Positions 46,134 to 54,500 of a DNA stretch of 64,000 bases are shown in pieces (the first letter of the stretch is position 1; every line of letters starts with the position of its first letter). The notes beneath the pieces were generated by a model, which saw only the letters and a program-made list of their open reading frames with translations, did no database searches and had not been told where the DNA came from. The position numbers and the translations under genes are program-made. The DNA is from Chitinophaga sp. SYP-B3965 (GTDB taxonomy: Bacteria > Bacteroidota > Bacteroidia > Chitinophagales > Chitinophagaceae): contig NZ_WJFD01000002.1 in assembly GCF_009647655.1 (NCBI RefSeq), positions 496,001 through 560,000 of the forward strand. Direction: 5' to 3'.

Positions 46134-46201
46134 GCTGTTACTCTATCCAACTGAGTTACGGAGCTTTTGCTCCGGAAGGATTCGAACCTTCGACCCACAG
46201 A
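46134..46201 (-). tRNA. Circularly permuted tRNA-like element (3' half before 5' half)
   Basis: On the minus strand the order is: anticodon 3' strand TCTGT (46201-46197), variable GGGTC, T-arm GAAGG-TTCGAAT-CCTTC (46191-46175), acceptor CGGAGC (46174-46169), AAAA, acceptor GCTCCG (46164-46159), TA, D-arm ACTC-AGTTGGATA-GAGT (46156-46140), A, ACAGC (46138-46134). The acceptor halves pair in all six positions around a tetraloop. ACAG pairs with CTGT, closing the split anticodon stem. No intact anticodon loop exists. It could alternatively be two unrelated halves from tandem tRNAs. Confidence 0.6.
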
Positions 46202-46314
46202 TTAATGGAATGCAACAATTATCACAACAGCATACAGCCGGTAAACTACCACTGTACTATGGGGCTATACAGAAACCCTCACCTGGTTTGTTAATAATGT
46301 TTGCAACCTTCTTT

Positions 46315-46335
46315 CATTGATGTTGTACATCAATG
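46315..46335 (-). other. Perfect 9-bp hairpin after tRNA-Phe
   Basis: CATTGATGT and ACATCAATG pair around a three-base loop. It lies six bases 3' of tRNA-Phe in the tRNA/slipin cluster. No U-tract follows, so processing rather than termination is the likelier role. Confidence 0.6.
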
Positions 46336-46340
46336 TTTGG

Positions 46341-46412
46341 TGGACAAGACAGGAATCGAACCTGTACAGGTGGTGCTTCAAACCACTGCTCTACCATTGG
46401 AGCTACTTGTCC
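46341..46412 (-). tRNA. tRNA-Phe-like (anticodon GAA)
   Basis: A complete cloverleaf is visible. Acceptor GGACAAG/CTTGTCC is perfect. D-arm GCTC/GAGC, anticodon stem GTGGT/ACCAC with loop TTGAAGC (anticodon GAA) and T-arm ACAGG-TTCGATT-CCTGT follow; discriminator A. Base 37 is G, whereas bacterial tRNA-Phe normally has A there, so this may be a divergent or specialised copy. No CCA is encoded. Confidence 0.85.
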
Positions 46413-46416
46413 TTTG

Positions 46417-46490
46417 TTGGCCCGATGAGACTTGAACTCATAACACCCGGTTTAAAAGACCGGTACTCTAACCACTTGAGTTACGAACCA
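46417..46490 (-). tRNA. tRNA-Lys-like (anticodon TTT)
   Basis: Acceptor TGGTTCG pairs with CGGGCCA (two T-G). The D-stem ACTC/GAGT has an unusual A10-T25 pair. The anticodon stem CCGGT/ACCGG encloses loop CTTTTAA with anticodon TTT, and the T-arm is ATGAG-TTCAAGT-CTCAT. It begins with T rather than the usual G. It is the first RNA of the cluster upstream of slipin. Confidence 0.85.
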
Positions 46491-46513
46491 ATAACCAGCA
46501 TTATTCAAAACAA

Positions 46514-46543
46514 AAAACCCGGTCGCATGAACGGCCGGGTTTT
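46514..46543 (-). terminator. Terminator-like hairpin preceding the tRNA cluster
   Basis: AAAACCCGGTCG pairs with CGGCCGGGTTTT (12 bp, one G-U) around CATGAA. T-rich tails occur on both sides. On the minus strand it falls between a promoter box and tRNA-Lys, so it could act as an attenuator, or it could stop plus-strand transcription. Confidence 0.6.
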
Positions 46544-46549
46544 ATTTTC

Positions 46550-46557
46550 CAAACATA
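46550..46557 (-). promoter_or_regulatory. -7 promoter element TATGTTTG for the tRNA/slipin cluster
   Basis: Read on the minus strand this is TATGTTTG, an exact TAnnTTTG. It lies 60 bases upstream of tRNA-Lys, immediately before the hairpin. No convincing -33 box is seen. Confidence 0.5.
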
Positions 46558-46653
46558 AAATTATTTATGTAAGGACATAAAAAGGCCATATTGATCTTTG
46601 ATCAATCATATGTTTTCCTGGTATGTATCTAAATCGTAACCGCATCATCCTGA

Positions 46654-46683
46654 AAATAAAAAACCCCGCAATTGCTTGCGGGG
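46654..46683 (-). terminator. Terminator of the small peptide gene
   Basis: CCCCGCAA and TTGCGGGG form an 8-bp perfect stem with a four-base loop. On the minus strand the tail is TTTTTTATTTT. It lies 22 bases after the stop codon of the short open frame at 46706-46798. Confidence 0.85.
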
Positions 46684-46705
46684 CCTTAGTTATATCGAAT
46701 AAAAC

Positions 46706-46798
46706 TTATTCTGTTACATAACATGCGCCGCAAACTTCATAGCCCCGTACAGGACTATCTGTTTGTATCTGATTTGTATGTTTGATAAAGCGTTGCAT
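46706..46798 (-). CDS. Putative 30-residue peptide with a CGAC motif
   Basis: A short frame runs from ATG to TAA. The peptide starts MQRFIKH and ends CGACYVTE, with a polar, Gln/Thr-rich front and two cysteines near the C-terminus. A near-consensus promoter lies 22 bases upstream and an excellent terminator just downstream, so a transcript of roughly 160 bases is well supported; its translation is less certain. It could be a secreted or modified peptide, a leader peptide, or merely part of a small RNA. No family recognised. Confidence 0.45.
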   Translation of the reverse strand: MQRFIKHTNQIQTDSPVRGYEVCGACYVTE

Positions 46799-46820
46799 GT
46801 GTTTAATTATTTGAACGATG

Positions 46821-46850
46821 CAAAGATGAAACTAAATTTTATAAAACAAA
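46821..46850 (-). promoter_or_regulatory. Promoter of the small peptide gene (TTTG-N18-CATCTTTG)
   Basis: On the minus strand TTTG at 46850-46847 is followed after 18 bases by CATCTTTG, one base off TAnnTTTG. The predicted start site is about 15 bases before the ATG. Confidence 0.55.
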
Positions 46851-47171
46851 AACTTTGCATGCAGCAGACTGTAAAGAAAATTTGTGCGGCATGCATTCAT
46901 CCATAATAGTACTTAGCTGCGTGACGAAGTGAGTTGATCATTTGCGTTTATTTCAATCCATAGAATGGATGTTTTTTGCGCTAATTCAACTAAAGGACAA
47001 CCGTAATGGTAGGTTTTTCACCAAAAAAGGCCCATTTCACCTCAATTTTGACATCTTCCTGACACTTAACGATTTAACAACAGTATCAAATAATAAATAA
47101 TCTGTATCTTTGTAGACTGCAATAACATATCAGAAAAACCGTTTTATTAATTAGTAAAAGCAATGTAGCGG
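46851..47171. other. Intergenic region with divergent promoters
   Basis: No gene is seen. TATCTTTG at 47105-47112 is an exact plus-strand -7 element, 59 bases before the L,D-transpeptidase start. The remainder is AT-rich and featureless. Confidence 0.55.
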
Positions 47172-47915
47172 ATGAAAATGAAAATTAGATTTAGTAAAAA
47201 AAGATACATACTACCCTTCCTGGCGCTTACCTCTTTATTAAGCCTGAAGGTTTCTTCCATAGGTAAAAAAACGACCGGTGTTGTAAAGCATACTGTTGCA
47301 AAAGCAGCTGTATCTGCTAAGGCCATGTTGTATGATCAGTTGGCGTTAGGTTCATTGGGCCTTTCCCAGCAGGCATATCAATATGCACTGGAAGGATATG
47401 AGCGTTTGCTGGAAGAAGGAAAACTGAAGAACGATGAGATCTTATCTATCGTAGACTTTAGCCTCCCCTCCTCTAAAAAGCGCCTCTTCGTGATAGATCT
47501 TGCCTCGGGTAAGTTGTTGTTCAATTCGCTTGTTTCTCACGGACGTAATTCCGGTAAGGACATGGCGACTAACTTCTCCAACTCCCAGGAAAGCTTTCAG
47601 AGCAGTCTCGGATTCTATGTTACCGGCGGTACTTACAAAGGGAAACATGGTTATTCCTTAAAACTGGAAGGGGAAGAAGATGGTATTAATTCCAATGCCA
47701 TGGAAAGAGGGATCGTGATGCATGCTGCCAGTTATGTAGATGAAAAGCTGGCCCGCCTGCAAGGTTATATCGGCCGCAGTCTTGGATGCCCCGCGGTTCC
47801 GGTGAAACTGCATAAAAAGATCATCAGCAAGATCCAGAATGGTACCTGCCTCTTTATGTACAGTCCTGACCAGAAATATATCGCTGCCTCCAGGATGTTG
47901 CAACACGCTGCATAA
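47172..47915 (+). CDS. Murein L,D-transpeptidase catalytic-domain protein
   Basis: The 247-residue exported protein has an N-terminal signal/anchor segment (YILPFLALTSLLSLKVSS). A YkuD-like catalytic domain follows, with the conserved start LFVIDLASGKLLFNSLVSHG, the His-containing block RGIVMHAASYV and the catalytic Cys motif RSLGCPAVP. These enzymes form 3-3 peptidoglycan cross-links or attach proteins to the wall. An alternative start at 47178 is equally possible. It precedes GH9 by 49 bases, across a 12-bp hairpin. Confidence 0.9.
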   Translation: MKMKIRFSKKRYILPFLALTSLLSLKVSSIGKKTTGVVKHTVAKAAVSAKAMLYDQLALGSLGLSQQAYQYALEGYERLLEEGKLKNDEILSIVDFSLPSSKKRLFVIDLASGKLLFNSLVSHGRNSGKDMATNFSNSQESFQSSLGFYVTGGTYKGKHGYSLKLEGEEDGINSNAMERGIVMHAASYVDEKLARLQGYIGRSLGCPAVPVKLHKKIISKIQNGTCLFMYSPDQKYIAASRMLQHAA

Positions 47916-47929
47916 CGGTTCATTATAAA

Positions 47930-47958
47930 CAGTTTGTCTATCTTACATAGACAAACTG
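47930..47958 (+). promoter_or_regulatory. Perfect 12-bp hairpin overlapping the GH9 ribosome-binding region
   Basis: CAGTTTGTCTAT pairs exactly with ATAGACAAACTG around CTTAC. It ends six bases before the GH9 ATG at 47965 and lacks a U-tract. It may sequester the translation start, act as a protein-binding palindrome, or separate expression of the two genes. Confidence 0.65.
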
Positions 47959-47964
47959 GCCACG

Positions 47965-49707
47965 ATGAAACGCTGTATTTTCCTATTTCTTTTATTCGCC
48001 ACTACTGCAAAAGCAGATTATATCCGGATCAATCAACTCGGGTATCTTCCTGCGGGTATTAAAGTGGCTGTGTGGGGAAGTCTCACAGATGGAATGCTGC
48101 AATCATTTGAATTGCTGGACTCTGCTTCCGGCAAAGTAGTATTCAAAGCTGCTGCGGGAAAAGCGTTTGGCAGTTATGGTCCTTTTAAACAATCTTACCG
48201 CCTGGATTTTTCTTCTTTTAAAACGCCGGGCACTTACCTGTTAAGAACAGGCAATACTTCTTCTCCTCACTTCCGTATCGCCCAAAATGTATATGATGGC
48301 TCCGCTGATTTCTGCCTGCGTTATTTGCGTCAGCAGCGTTGCGGATTCAATCCCTTCCTCAAAGATTCCTGTCATACTTTTGATGGTTACACACTCTATG
48401 GTCCCATGCCGGACAGTACACATATCAATGCTATAGGGGGCTGGCACGATGCGAGTGATTACCTGCAATACTCCACCACCTCTGCGAATACGGCTTATCA
48501 TTTACTCGCTGCGTACCGGGATTTTCCGAAAGTATTTGGTGATCTGCATGATGCCAATGGCCTGCCGGGAAAGAACAAAACAGCAGATGTGCTGGATGAA
48601 GCACGCTGGGGATTGGACTGGCTATTGAAAATGCACCCACAGGAGAATTGGCTTTTTAACCAGATAGCAGATGACAGGGACCATAAAGGCATGCGCATTC
48701 CAGGAGAAGATCCTTTTTACGGAAAGGGTTTTGAGCGGCCGGTCTATTTTTGTTCAGGAGAACCACAGGTGCAGGGCGTAAAATATAATAAGATGAATAA
48801 AAGCACCGGCGTGGCTTCTACAGCGGGCAAATTCTCCAGTGCTTTCGCGTTAGCTTATTCTCTCTTCCAAAAAAGTGATCCAACTTATGCGAGCCTGTTA
48901 TTAAAACGGGCTCATACTGCTTACAACTTAGGTGTGAAAAAGCCCGGTGTACAACAAACGGCTTCTGTATTGTCCCCTTACATTTACGCAGAAGATAACT
49001 GGACGGATGATATGGAACTGGCAGCAGCACATCTTAACTTCTTAAACGCAGGGCAGGCATATGCAGCAAAAGAACCGGTTACTCCATGGCTGGGTAAAGA
49101 TACCGCCAGTCATTATCAGTGGTATCCCTTCATTAATATCGGGCATTACGAATTAGCGAAACGTTCCAAAGGAGTTGCCAAACAACAACTCATTCAATAT
49201 TATAAAACCGGTGTGGAAAGGGTTTGGGAGAAGGCGAAGGAGAATGCTTTTTATCGCGGAGTGCCTTTCATCTGGTGCAGTAATAACCTGACCACTTCCT
49301 TTGCTATCCAGTGTTACTGGTATCAGCAACTGAGCGGAGACGATTCCTTTGCCGCACTGGCACAGGCAAATGTAGACTGGCTGTTTGGTTGCAATCCCTG
49401 GGGTACCAGTATGGTATATGGTTTGCCGGCTAACGGAGATACACCAGTTGATCCGCATTCTGCTTTTACACATCTGAAGAATTACCCGATTGACGGAGGG
49501 TTGGTGGATGGACCAGTGTATGGTACTATTTATAACAGCCTTCTCGGTATCCGTTTAGCGGACCCGGATGAATACGCTGCATTTCAAAGCAGCCTTGTAG
49601 TGTACCACGATGATTACGGGGATTACAGTACAAATGAACCTACCATGGATGGTACGGCATCATTGATCTACCTGCTGGCATTAAAAGAAAATGAAAGGAA
49701 TAATTAG
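47965..49707 (+). CDS. Glycoside hydrolase family 9 protein
   Basis: The 580-residue enzyme has a signal peptide (MKRCIFLFLLFATTAKA). An N-terminal Ig-like (CelD_N type) domain carries DYIRINQLGYLPAG. The (alpha/alpha)6 catalytic domain has GGWHDASDYLQYS, DEARWGLDWLLKM and GCNPWGTSMVYG, and the C-terminal block NEPTMDGTASLIYLL holds the catalytic acid Glu. GH9 enzymes are mainly endo-glucanases, but some are exo-beta-glucosaminidases. With NagA in the same locus, an amino-sugar substrate is possible. It overlaps the 3' end of the convergent sigma factor gene by 27 bases. Confidence 0.9.
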   Translation: MKRCIFLFLLFATTAKADYIRINQLGYLPAGIKVAVWGSLTDGMLQSFELLDSASGKVVFKAAAGKAFGSYGPFKQSYRLDFSSFKTPGTYLLRTGNTSSPHFRIAQNVYDGSADFCLRYLRQQRCGFNPFLKDSCHTFDGYTLYGPMPDSTHINAIGGWHDASDYLQYSTTSANTAYHLLAAYRDFPKVFGDLHDANGLPGKNKTADVLDEARWGLDWLLKMHPQENWLFNQIADDRDHKGMRIPGEDPFYGKGFERPVYFCSGEPQVQGVKYNKMNKSTGVASTAGKFSSAFALAYSLFQKSDPTYASLLLKRAHTAYNLGVKKPGVQQTASVLSPYIYAEDNWTDDMELAAAHLNFLNAGQAYAAKEPVTPWLGKDTASHYQWYPFINIGHYELAKRSKGVAKQQLIQYYKTGVERVWEKAKENAFYRGVPFIWCSNNLTTSFAIQCYWYQQLSGDDSFAALAQANVDWLFGCNPWGTSMVYGLPANGDTPVDPHSAFTHLKNYPIDGGLVDGPVYGTIYNSLLGIRLADPDEYAAFQSSLVVYHDDYGDYSTNEPTMDGTASLIYLLALKENERNN

Positions 49708-50229
49708 CAGCGGCGTTCTTTGTAATCCGTTGCGGAGGAGGCGTAATGCTTTACGCATATGCTGTTCTACGGTGTTCACGGAAATCCCGGAGCGTTCAGC
49801 AATCTCTTTATTGCTTAGTTCTTCTGCGCGGCTTAATATAAATACCTGGCGGCATTTCTCCGGTAACCGCTGGATGGCATCGGATACCTGGTGTGTGAGT
49901 TCTTTATGGGAAAGATAGGATTCCACATCGTTGCTCATGGCAGGAGGACGGGTTTCCTGGTACACTTCATATCTATGATGGATGGATTGGCGATGCAGAT
50001 AATTCAGCACGCGATTGCGCAGTGCGGTGAAAATATATGCTTTAAAAGAAGTGTGAATATCCAACCGGTCTTTCCTTTCCAGCACCTCCAGGAAAACTTC
50101 CTGTACAAATTCACGGGCGGTTTCTTTGTTGCCCGTCTTTTCATATGCTTTCTTTAATAACATCACGGCATAACGCTGGTACAAGGCGTCAAATGCAGCC
50201 TGATCGCCCTTTTTCCATGAGGAGAGCAA
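49681..50229 (-). CDS. ECF RNA polymerase sigma factor, PUL-linked
   Basis: This 182-residue ECF sigma-70 factor has region 2 with REFVQEVFLEVLERKD (YxxVQEVF-like core) and region 4 with LPEKCRQVFILSRAEELSNKEIAERSGISVNTVEQHMRKAL. It is expected to activate the SusC-like operon when released by FecR. Unusually it is divergent from its FecR partner (start 50423) rather than directly upstream; the 193-base gap between them likely contains both promoters. Confidence 0.92.
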   Translation of the reverse strand: MLSSWKKGDQAAFDALYQRYAVMLLKKAYEKTGNKETAREFVQEVFLEVLERKDRLDIHTSFKAYIFTALRNRVLNYLHRQSIHHRYEVYQETRPPAMSNDVESYLSHKELTHQVSDAIQRLPEKCRQVFILSRAEELSNKEIAERSGISVNTVEQHMRKALRLLRNGLQRTPLLIIPFIFF

Positions 50230-50422
50230 CTCAACGTCCGTATGGTGTGTGTAAAGTGGAATAGACCCTTGTAATTTTATGTAAGTTAAATGTAAGGAAA
50301 TTTAAGCGCTAATTTTCCAAGGAAAACAGGATTTCACCAAAGAATAATATTTTTTTCAGGGGAGTAACGGTTTGTTTTTTATTGTTTGTCCTTATATACG
50401 ACCGACGTATCAATTCCCACTT

Positions 50423-51406
50423 ATGAGCTTGTTAGATGTTAAAGAATTATTAGAAAAGTATAAATCCGGTACCTGTACGCCGGAGGAATTGCGGGCGTTG
50501 GAAAGCTGGTACGAAACCTGGCAGCATCCGGAGGCAGAAATGCTCCAGTGGCGGCCGGACGAGGAACTGGCACAGGAATTACTACAGGATTTTACAGATT
50601 ACCGTCGCAGAAAAGAAACCCTTTTCCGTAGCGGATCCCGCCATATCTGGCTGAAGGTGGCTGCTGTGCTGATCCCTATTATCGGGATCGGGGCTTTATT
50701 GTGGTTCACCCGCCCATCGGCAAAAGATGCTGGTGTGGCCAGTCCGCTGTTGGCTGTTTCTCCGAACACACCGGAGAGTAAACGTTTCATCCTGCTGCCG
50801 GATAGCAGTACCGTGGTATTGCGTGAAGGCAGCAGCCTCATATATCCTGCTTCATTTAACGGGAACACCAGGGAGGTGACCCTTAAAGGGGAGGGTTACT
50901 TTGATATCCGGCAGCAGCCGGGTAAGCCATTTGTGATCCATTCCGGAAGATTGCTCACCACTGTATTGGGAACAGCTTTTAATATTAAAGCCTATCCCGA
51001 CCAGACCTCCGTAACAGTAACTGTTACACGTGGCAAGGTGAAAATAGAAGATGAGCAGAGCCGTAAATTACTCGGCATACTTTTACCTGATCAGCAAATT
51101 GTGTATGAAAATGAAGTGGCCGCCACCAAACCGGTGAAAGCGGAAGAAACTGTGGCGTGGCTGAAAAAGGGCATGGACTTTAATTCTATACCATTCGAGG
51201 ATATCGCCAGACAGATCGGCGAACAATACCAGGTACCCATTAGTTTTGCCAACCCTGCCCTCCGCCATTGCAGGATCCGCGCCACTTTTGAAGGAACAGA
51301 ATCGCTTGATAAAGTTTTATATATTCTATGTACCGTTGGAAACGCTTCTTATTCTGTGGAAGGAAATGAAGTGATCATAGACGGGAAAGGATGTACTGAT
51401 AAGTAA
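50423..51406 (+). CDS. FecR family anti-sigma factor
   Basis: The 327-residue inner-membrane anti-sigma factor has a cytoplasmic N-terminus (~75 residues, LLEKYKSGTCTPEELRALE). One helix (VAAVLIPIIGIGALLWF) is followed by a periplasmic FecR domain (VLREGSSLIYPASFNG, TVLGTAFNIKAYPD) and a C-terminal STN-interacting domain (FNSIPFEDIARQIGEQY). It receives the signal from the STN domain of the SusC below and releases the ECF sigma factor encoded divergently. The start at 50423 fits other FecR proteins. Confidence 0.94.
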   Translation: MSLLDVKELLEKYKSGTCTPEELRALESWYETWQHPEAEMLQWRPDEELAQELLQDFTDYRRRKETLFRSGSRHIWLKVAAVLIPIIGIGALLWFTRPSAKDAGVASPLLAVSPNTPESKRFILLPDSSTVVLREGSSLIYPASFNGNTREVTLKGEGYFDIRQQPGKPFVIHSGRLLTTVLGTAFNIKAYPDQTSVTVTVTRGKVKIEDEQSRKLLGILLPDQQIVYENEVAATKPVKAEETVAWLKKGMDFNSIPFEDIARQIGEQYQVPISFANPALRHCRIRATFEGTESLDKVLYILCTVGNASYSVEGNEVIIDGKGCTDK

Positions 51407-51497
51407 AGAGAAAATTCGCTAACGTTAATTTTACCAAAATCTTTTTTTCCATGAACTGGAACACGCGTCCGCCATCCTAACTAAATTATCGGACAAA

Positions 51498-51540
51498 AAA
51501 ATTCCCCTCCGCGCTGTGGAAGGTTGGGAGGGGATTTGCT
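51498..51540 (+). terminator. GC-rich hairpin between fecR and susC
   Basis: AAATTCCCCTCC pairs with GGAGGGGATTT with a one-base bulge around a ~17-base loop, followed by TTTGCTT. It could attenuate transcription from fecR into the much longer susC gene. Confidence 0.45.
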
Positions 51541-51595
51541 TAAAACATTAAACAGCCATCAGGCTATTCTTCATCATTCTAAACAATTGCAAAAT

Positions 51596-54500
51596 ATGCA
51601 AAAATCAGCGGTTTTTGCTACAGGGCGACTTACGTCTGCGTTGTCTATAGCAGTTTATTCCTCGCAAATGCGTTTTTTTATGAAATTGAGCCTCTCCACC
51701 ATCATTTGCATGCTGGTTAGCTTTCAGCTTCTCTTGGCAGTTTCTGGCAAAGGCCAGGCGCTGGACGAGAAGAAGATCACCATGGAAGTGGCTGATGCCA
51801 CTCTGGAAAAAGCGTTAACGCAGGTCGAAAAGCTTTCCGGCTTTCGCATTGCTTTTGCCTCGGAACTGGTAGAAAAGTCCGGGCGCGTTTCTCTCCATTA
51901 TGCCACCCGCAGCGTGGGTGCCACGCTTAGTGCTTTACTGAAACAGGCCGGTCTGGGTTATAAATTAACGGACAATACCATCATGATCGTTCCCCGGAAT
52001 GAACAACCGGCTGAGGTGATCCCTGCAACGGCGGCTGATTCCAGCATTACCATAAAAGGTAAGGTGACGGATGAATCCGGGGTACCCATGCCGGGTGTTT
52101 CCGTGAGGATACAGAGTACCACAAAAGGGGTATTCACGGATGCGGATGGAGCTTATACACTGACGGCTAATCGTGGGCAGGTAGTGATCTTCAGTTCCAT
52201 TGGTGCCATCCAGCAGGAAGTGATAATAGGAAAAACCGGGGTGATGAACGTAACGCTGAAAAGTGATAACCGCAAACTGGATGATGTGGTGATCGTGGGG
52301 TATGGTACTCAGCGGAAAGCAAATTTAACCGGTGCTGTGACTACTGTTGATGTTGGCAAAACATTAAACTCACGGCCCATTTCAGATATTGGCCGTGGAT
52401 TGCAGGGCACTGTGCCAGGTTTAACAATAACATCTGCGAGCGGAGATCTGGGAAGGAATCCGGCTATTCGTTTACGTGGCCTGACGGGTTCTCTTAATTC
52501 AAGTAGCGGTGCCTCGCCATTGATCCTGGTGGACAACGTAGAGATGCCCAACCTGCAAATGATCAACCCGCAGGATGTGGAATCCATCTCAGTATTGAAA
52601 GATGCGGCTTCTACTTCTATTTATGGAGCGCGTGCTGCATGGGGAGTGATCCTCATTACCACTAAATCAGGTAAAAAAGGCGCACCTGCTATGGTTAATT
52701 ATTCCAACAACTTTTCCTGGAGCCAGCCTACTACAATGCCTAAAATTGCAGGAGCTGCTGCCGGTGCGGAAGCGATGTTTGCTGCTTATTTAAGGCAGGA
52801 ACCTAATAAGGCTTTCTTTGGCACACTGGGTATGGGCTTTGATAGGGAAGGCATTGAAAAAATGAAACAGTGGGAGAAGGATTATGGTGGCAAAGAGCTG
52901 GGTGATTCTATGGTGTTAGGCCGTGATTTTGAGATCAAAAATGGCCTGCTCTATTTTTACCGCCCATGGGATGTGGGTAAGAAATATATGAAAGACTGGA
53001 CGATGATGCAAAAGCATGACCTGTCCTTCAGTGGTGGTGGAGAAAAAACGAACTACAACCTGAGCCTGGGATATCTCAATCAAAGCGGGGTGTTGAAATT
53101 TAAAACAGATAAATTTCAAAGATATAATGCCACTTTATCTGTGAATTCAACTGTAAAAGACTGGCTGGATGTAAGAGGAAAGATCATGACGAGCCAGTCT
53201 GAATTCGAAACACCCATGTCTTATTCCGGTACACAACTGGGCCCCTGGTATTATCTCTATCGCTGGCCGGTGATCTATCCGTATGGTACTTATCAGGGTA
53301 AACCTTTCCGCAGTGCTTTAACAGAAGTACAGCAGGCAAATATGGATAAATCAAAATCCACCTTCAACAGGGTACAGGTAGGTGGTACGCTCAAACCTCT
53401 GAAAGACCTTACGATTGATATTGATTATACCTATTCTGCTACTAATACCCATTTCCATACTGCGGGCGGACCAACAGCTGGTATTAACTTCTGGGCCAAC
53501 CCTACTCAGTTGAATTACTTTACCAATTACCAGGATGCTTCCTGGGATCGCGTAAGGACTGTGTCTAACTGGAATGAATGGAATACAGGCCGTGCTTTTG
53601 CTACTTATAAGAAGGATTTTGGGGATCATCATTTTAAATTGATTGCGGGTATGGATGTGGACCTTTACAGGAACTGGTCGCAAACTTCAGAAAGAAGAAC
53701 ACTGATCGATCCAAACCTTGGTCAGATAACATTGGCCACAGGTGATCAGTTTGCGGATGGTGGCGCCGGCCATTGGGCTACCAACGGTTATTTTGCACGG
53801 ATCAACTACGATTATAAAAATAAATTCCTGTTGGAGATCAATGGTCGTTATGACGGATCTTCCAGGTTCCCAAGGAATGATCTGTACGGATTTTTCCCTT
53901 CCGCATCTGTGGGATATGTGATCACTGAAGAAAAGTTCATGGATTTTTCTAAACCAGTTTTATCCTTTCTGAAATTTAGGGGCTCATACGGATCTTTAGG
54001 AAATCAAAATGTGGGCGATTACAGGTTTATACCTACTATGAGTACGCCTAATTCAGGCTGGTTGATAGGAAATACTAACCAGGTGACGGTGAGTACACCG
54101 GAACTGGTTTCCAGGAGTTTAACCTGGGAAACTGTTACCACTACGGACTTTGGTGTGGATGCCAGGTTCTTTGATAATGCATTGGGTATCACCTTTGACT
54201 GGTATAACAGAACCACAAGCAATATGCTCAGCTCAGGGGTTGCTTTACCAAGTTCTTTTGGCGGAGCTGCACCCAGGCGGAATTTTGGTGAAATGCAAAC
54301 CAAAGGATGGGAACTGGCTATCGATTATAGTCATTCGTTTGATAATGGTTTACGTTTTAATGTTTTGGCCACATTGTCTGACTTCCAGGAAAAGATCACT
54401 CATTATGCCGGTTCTAAAACGCTATCGCTTAATTACGAGGGCAAAACACTTGGTGAGATCTGGGGTTATCAGACAGACAGACTCTTTCAGGAAAGTGACT

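Noticed and set aside
46168..46265. A conventional tRNA running from GCCCCAT (46265) to the T-arm and CGGAGCA end
   Set aside because: Only four of seven acceptor pairs form, no 5+7+5 anticodon arm exists between, and the length is 98 bases. The adjacent GCTCCG half pairs perfectly instead.
46317..46580. Plus-strand open frame through the tRNA cluster
   Set aside because: It runs antisense across two complete tRNA genes and has no protein-family resemblance.
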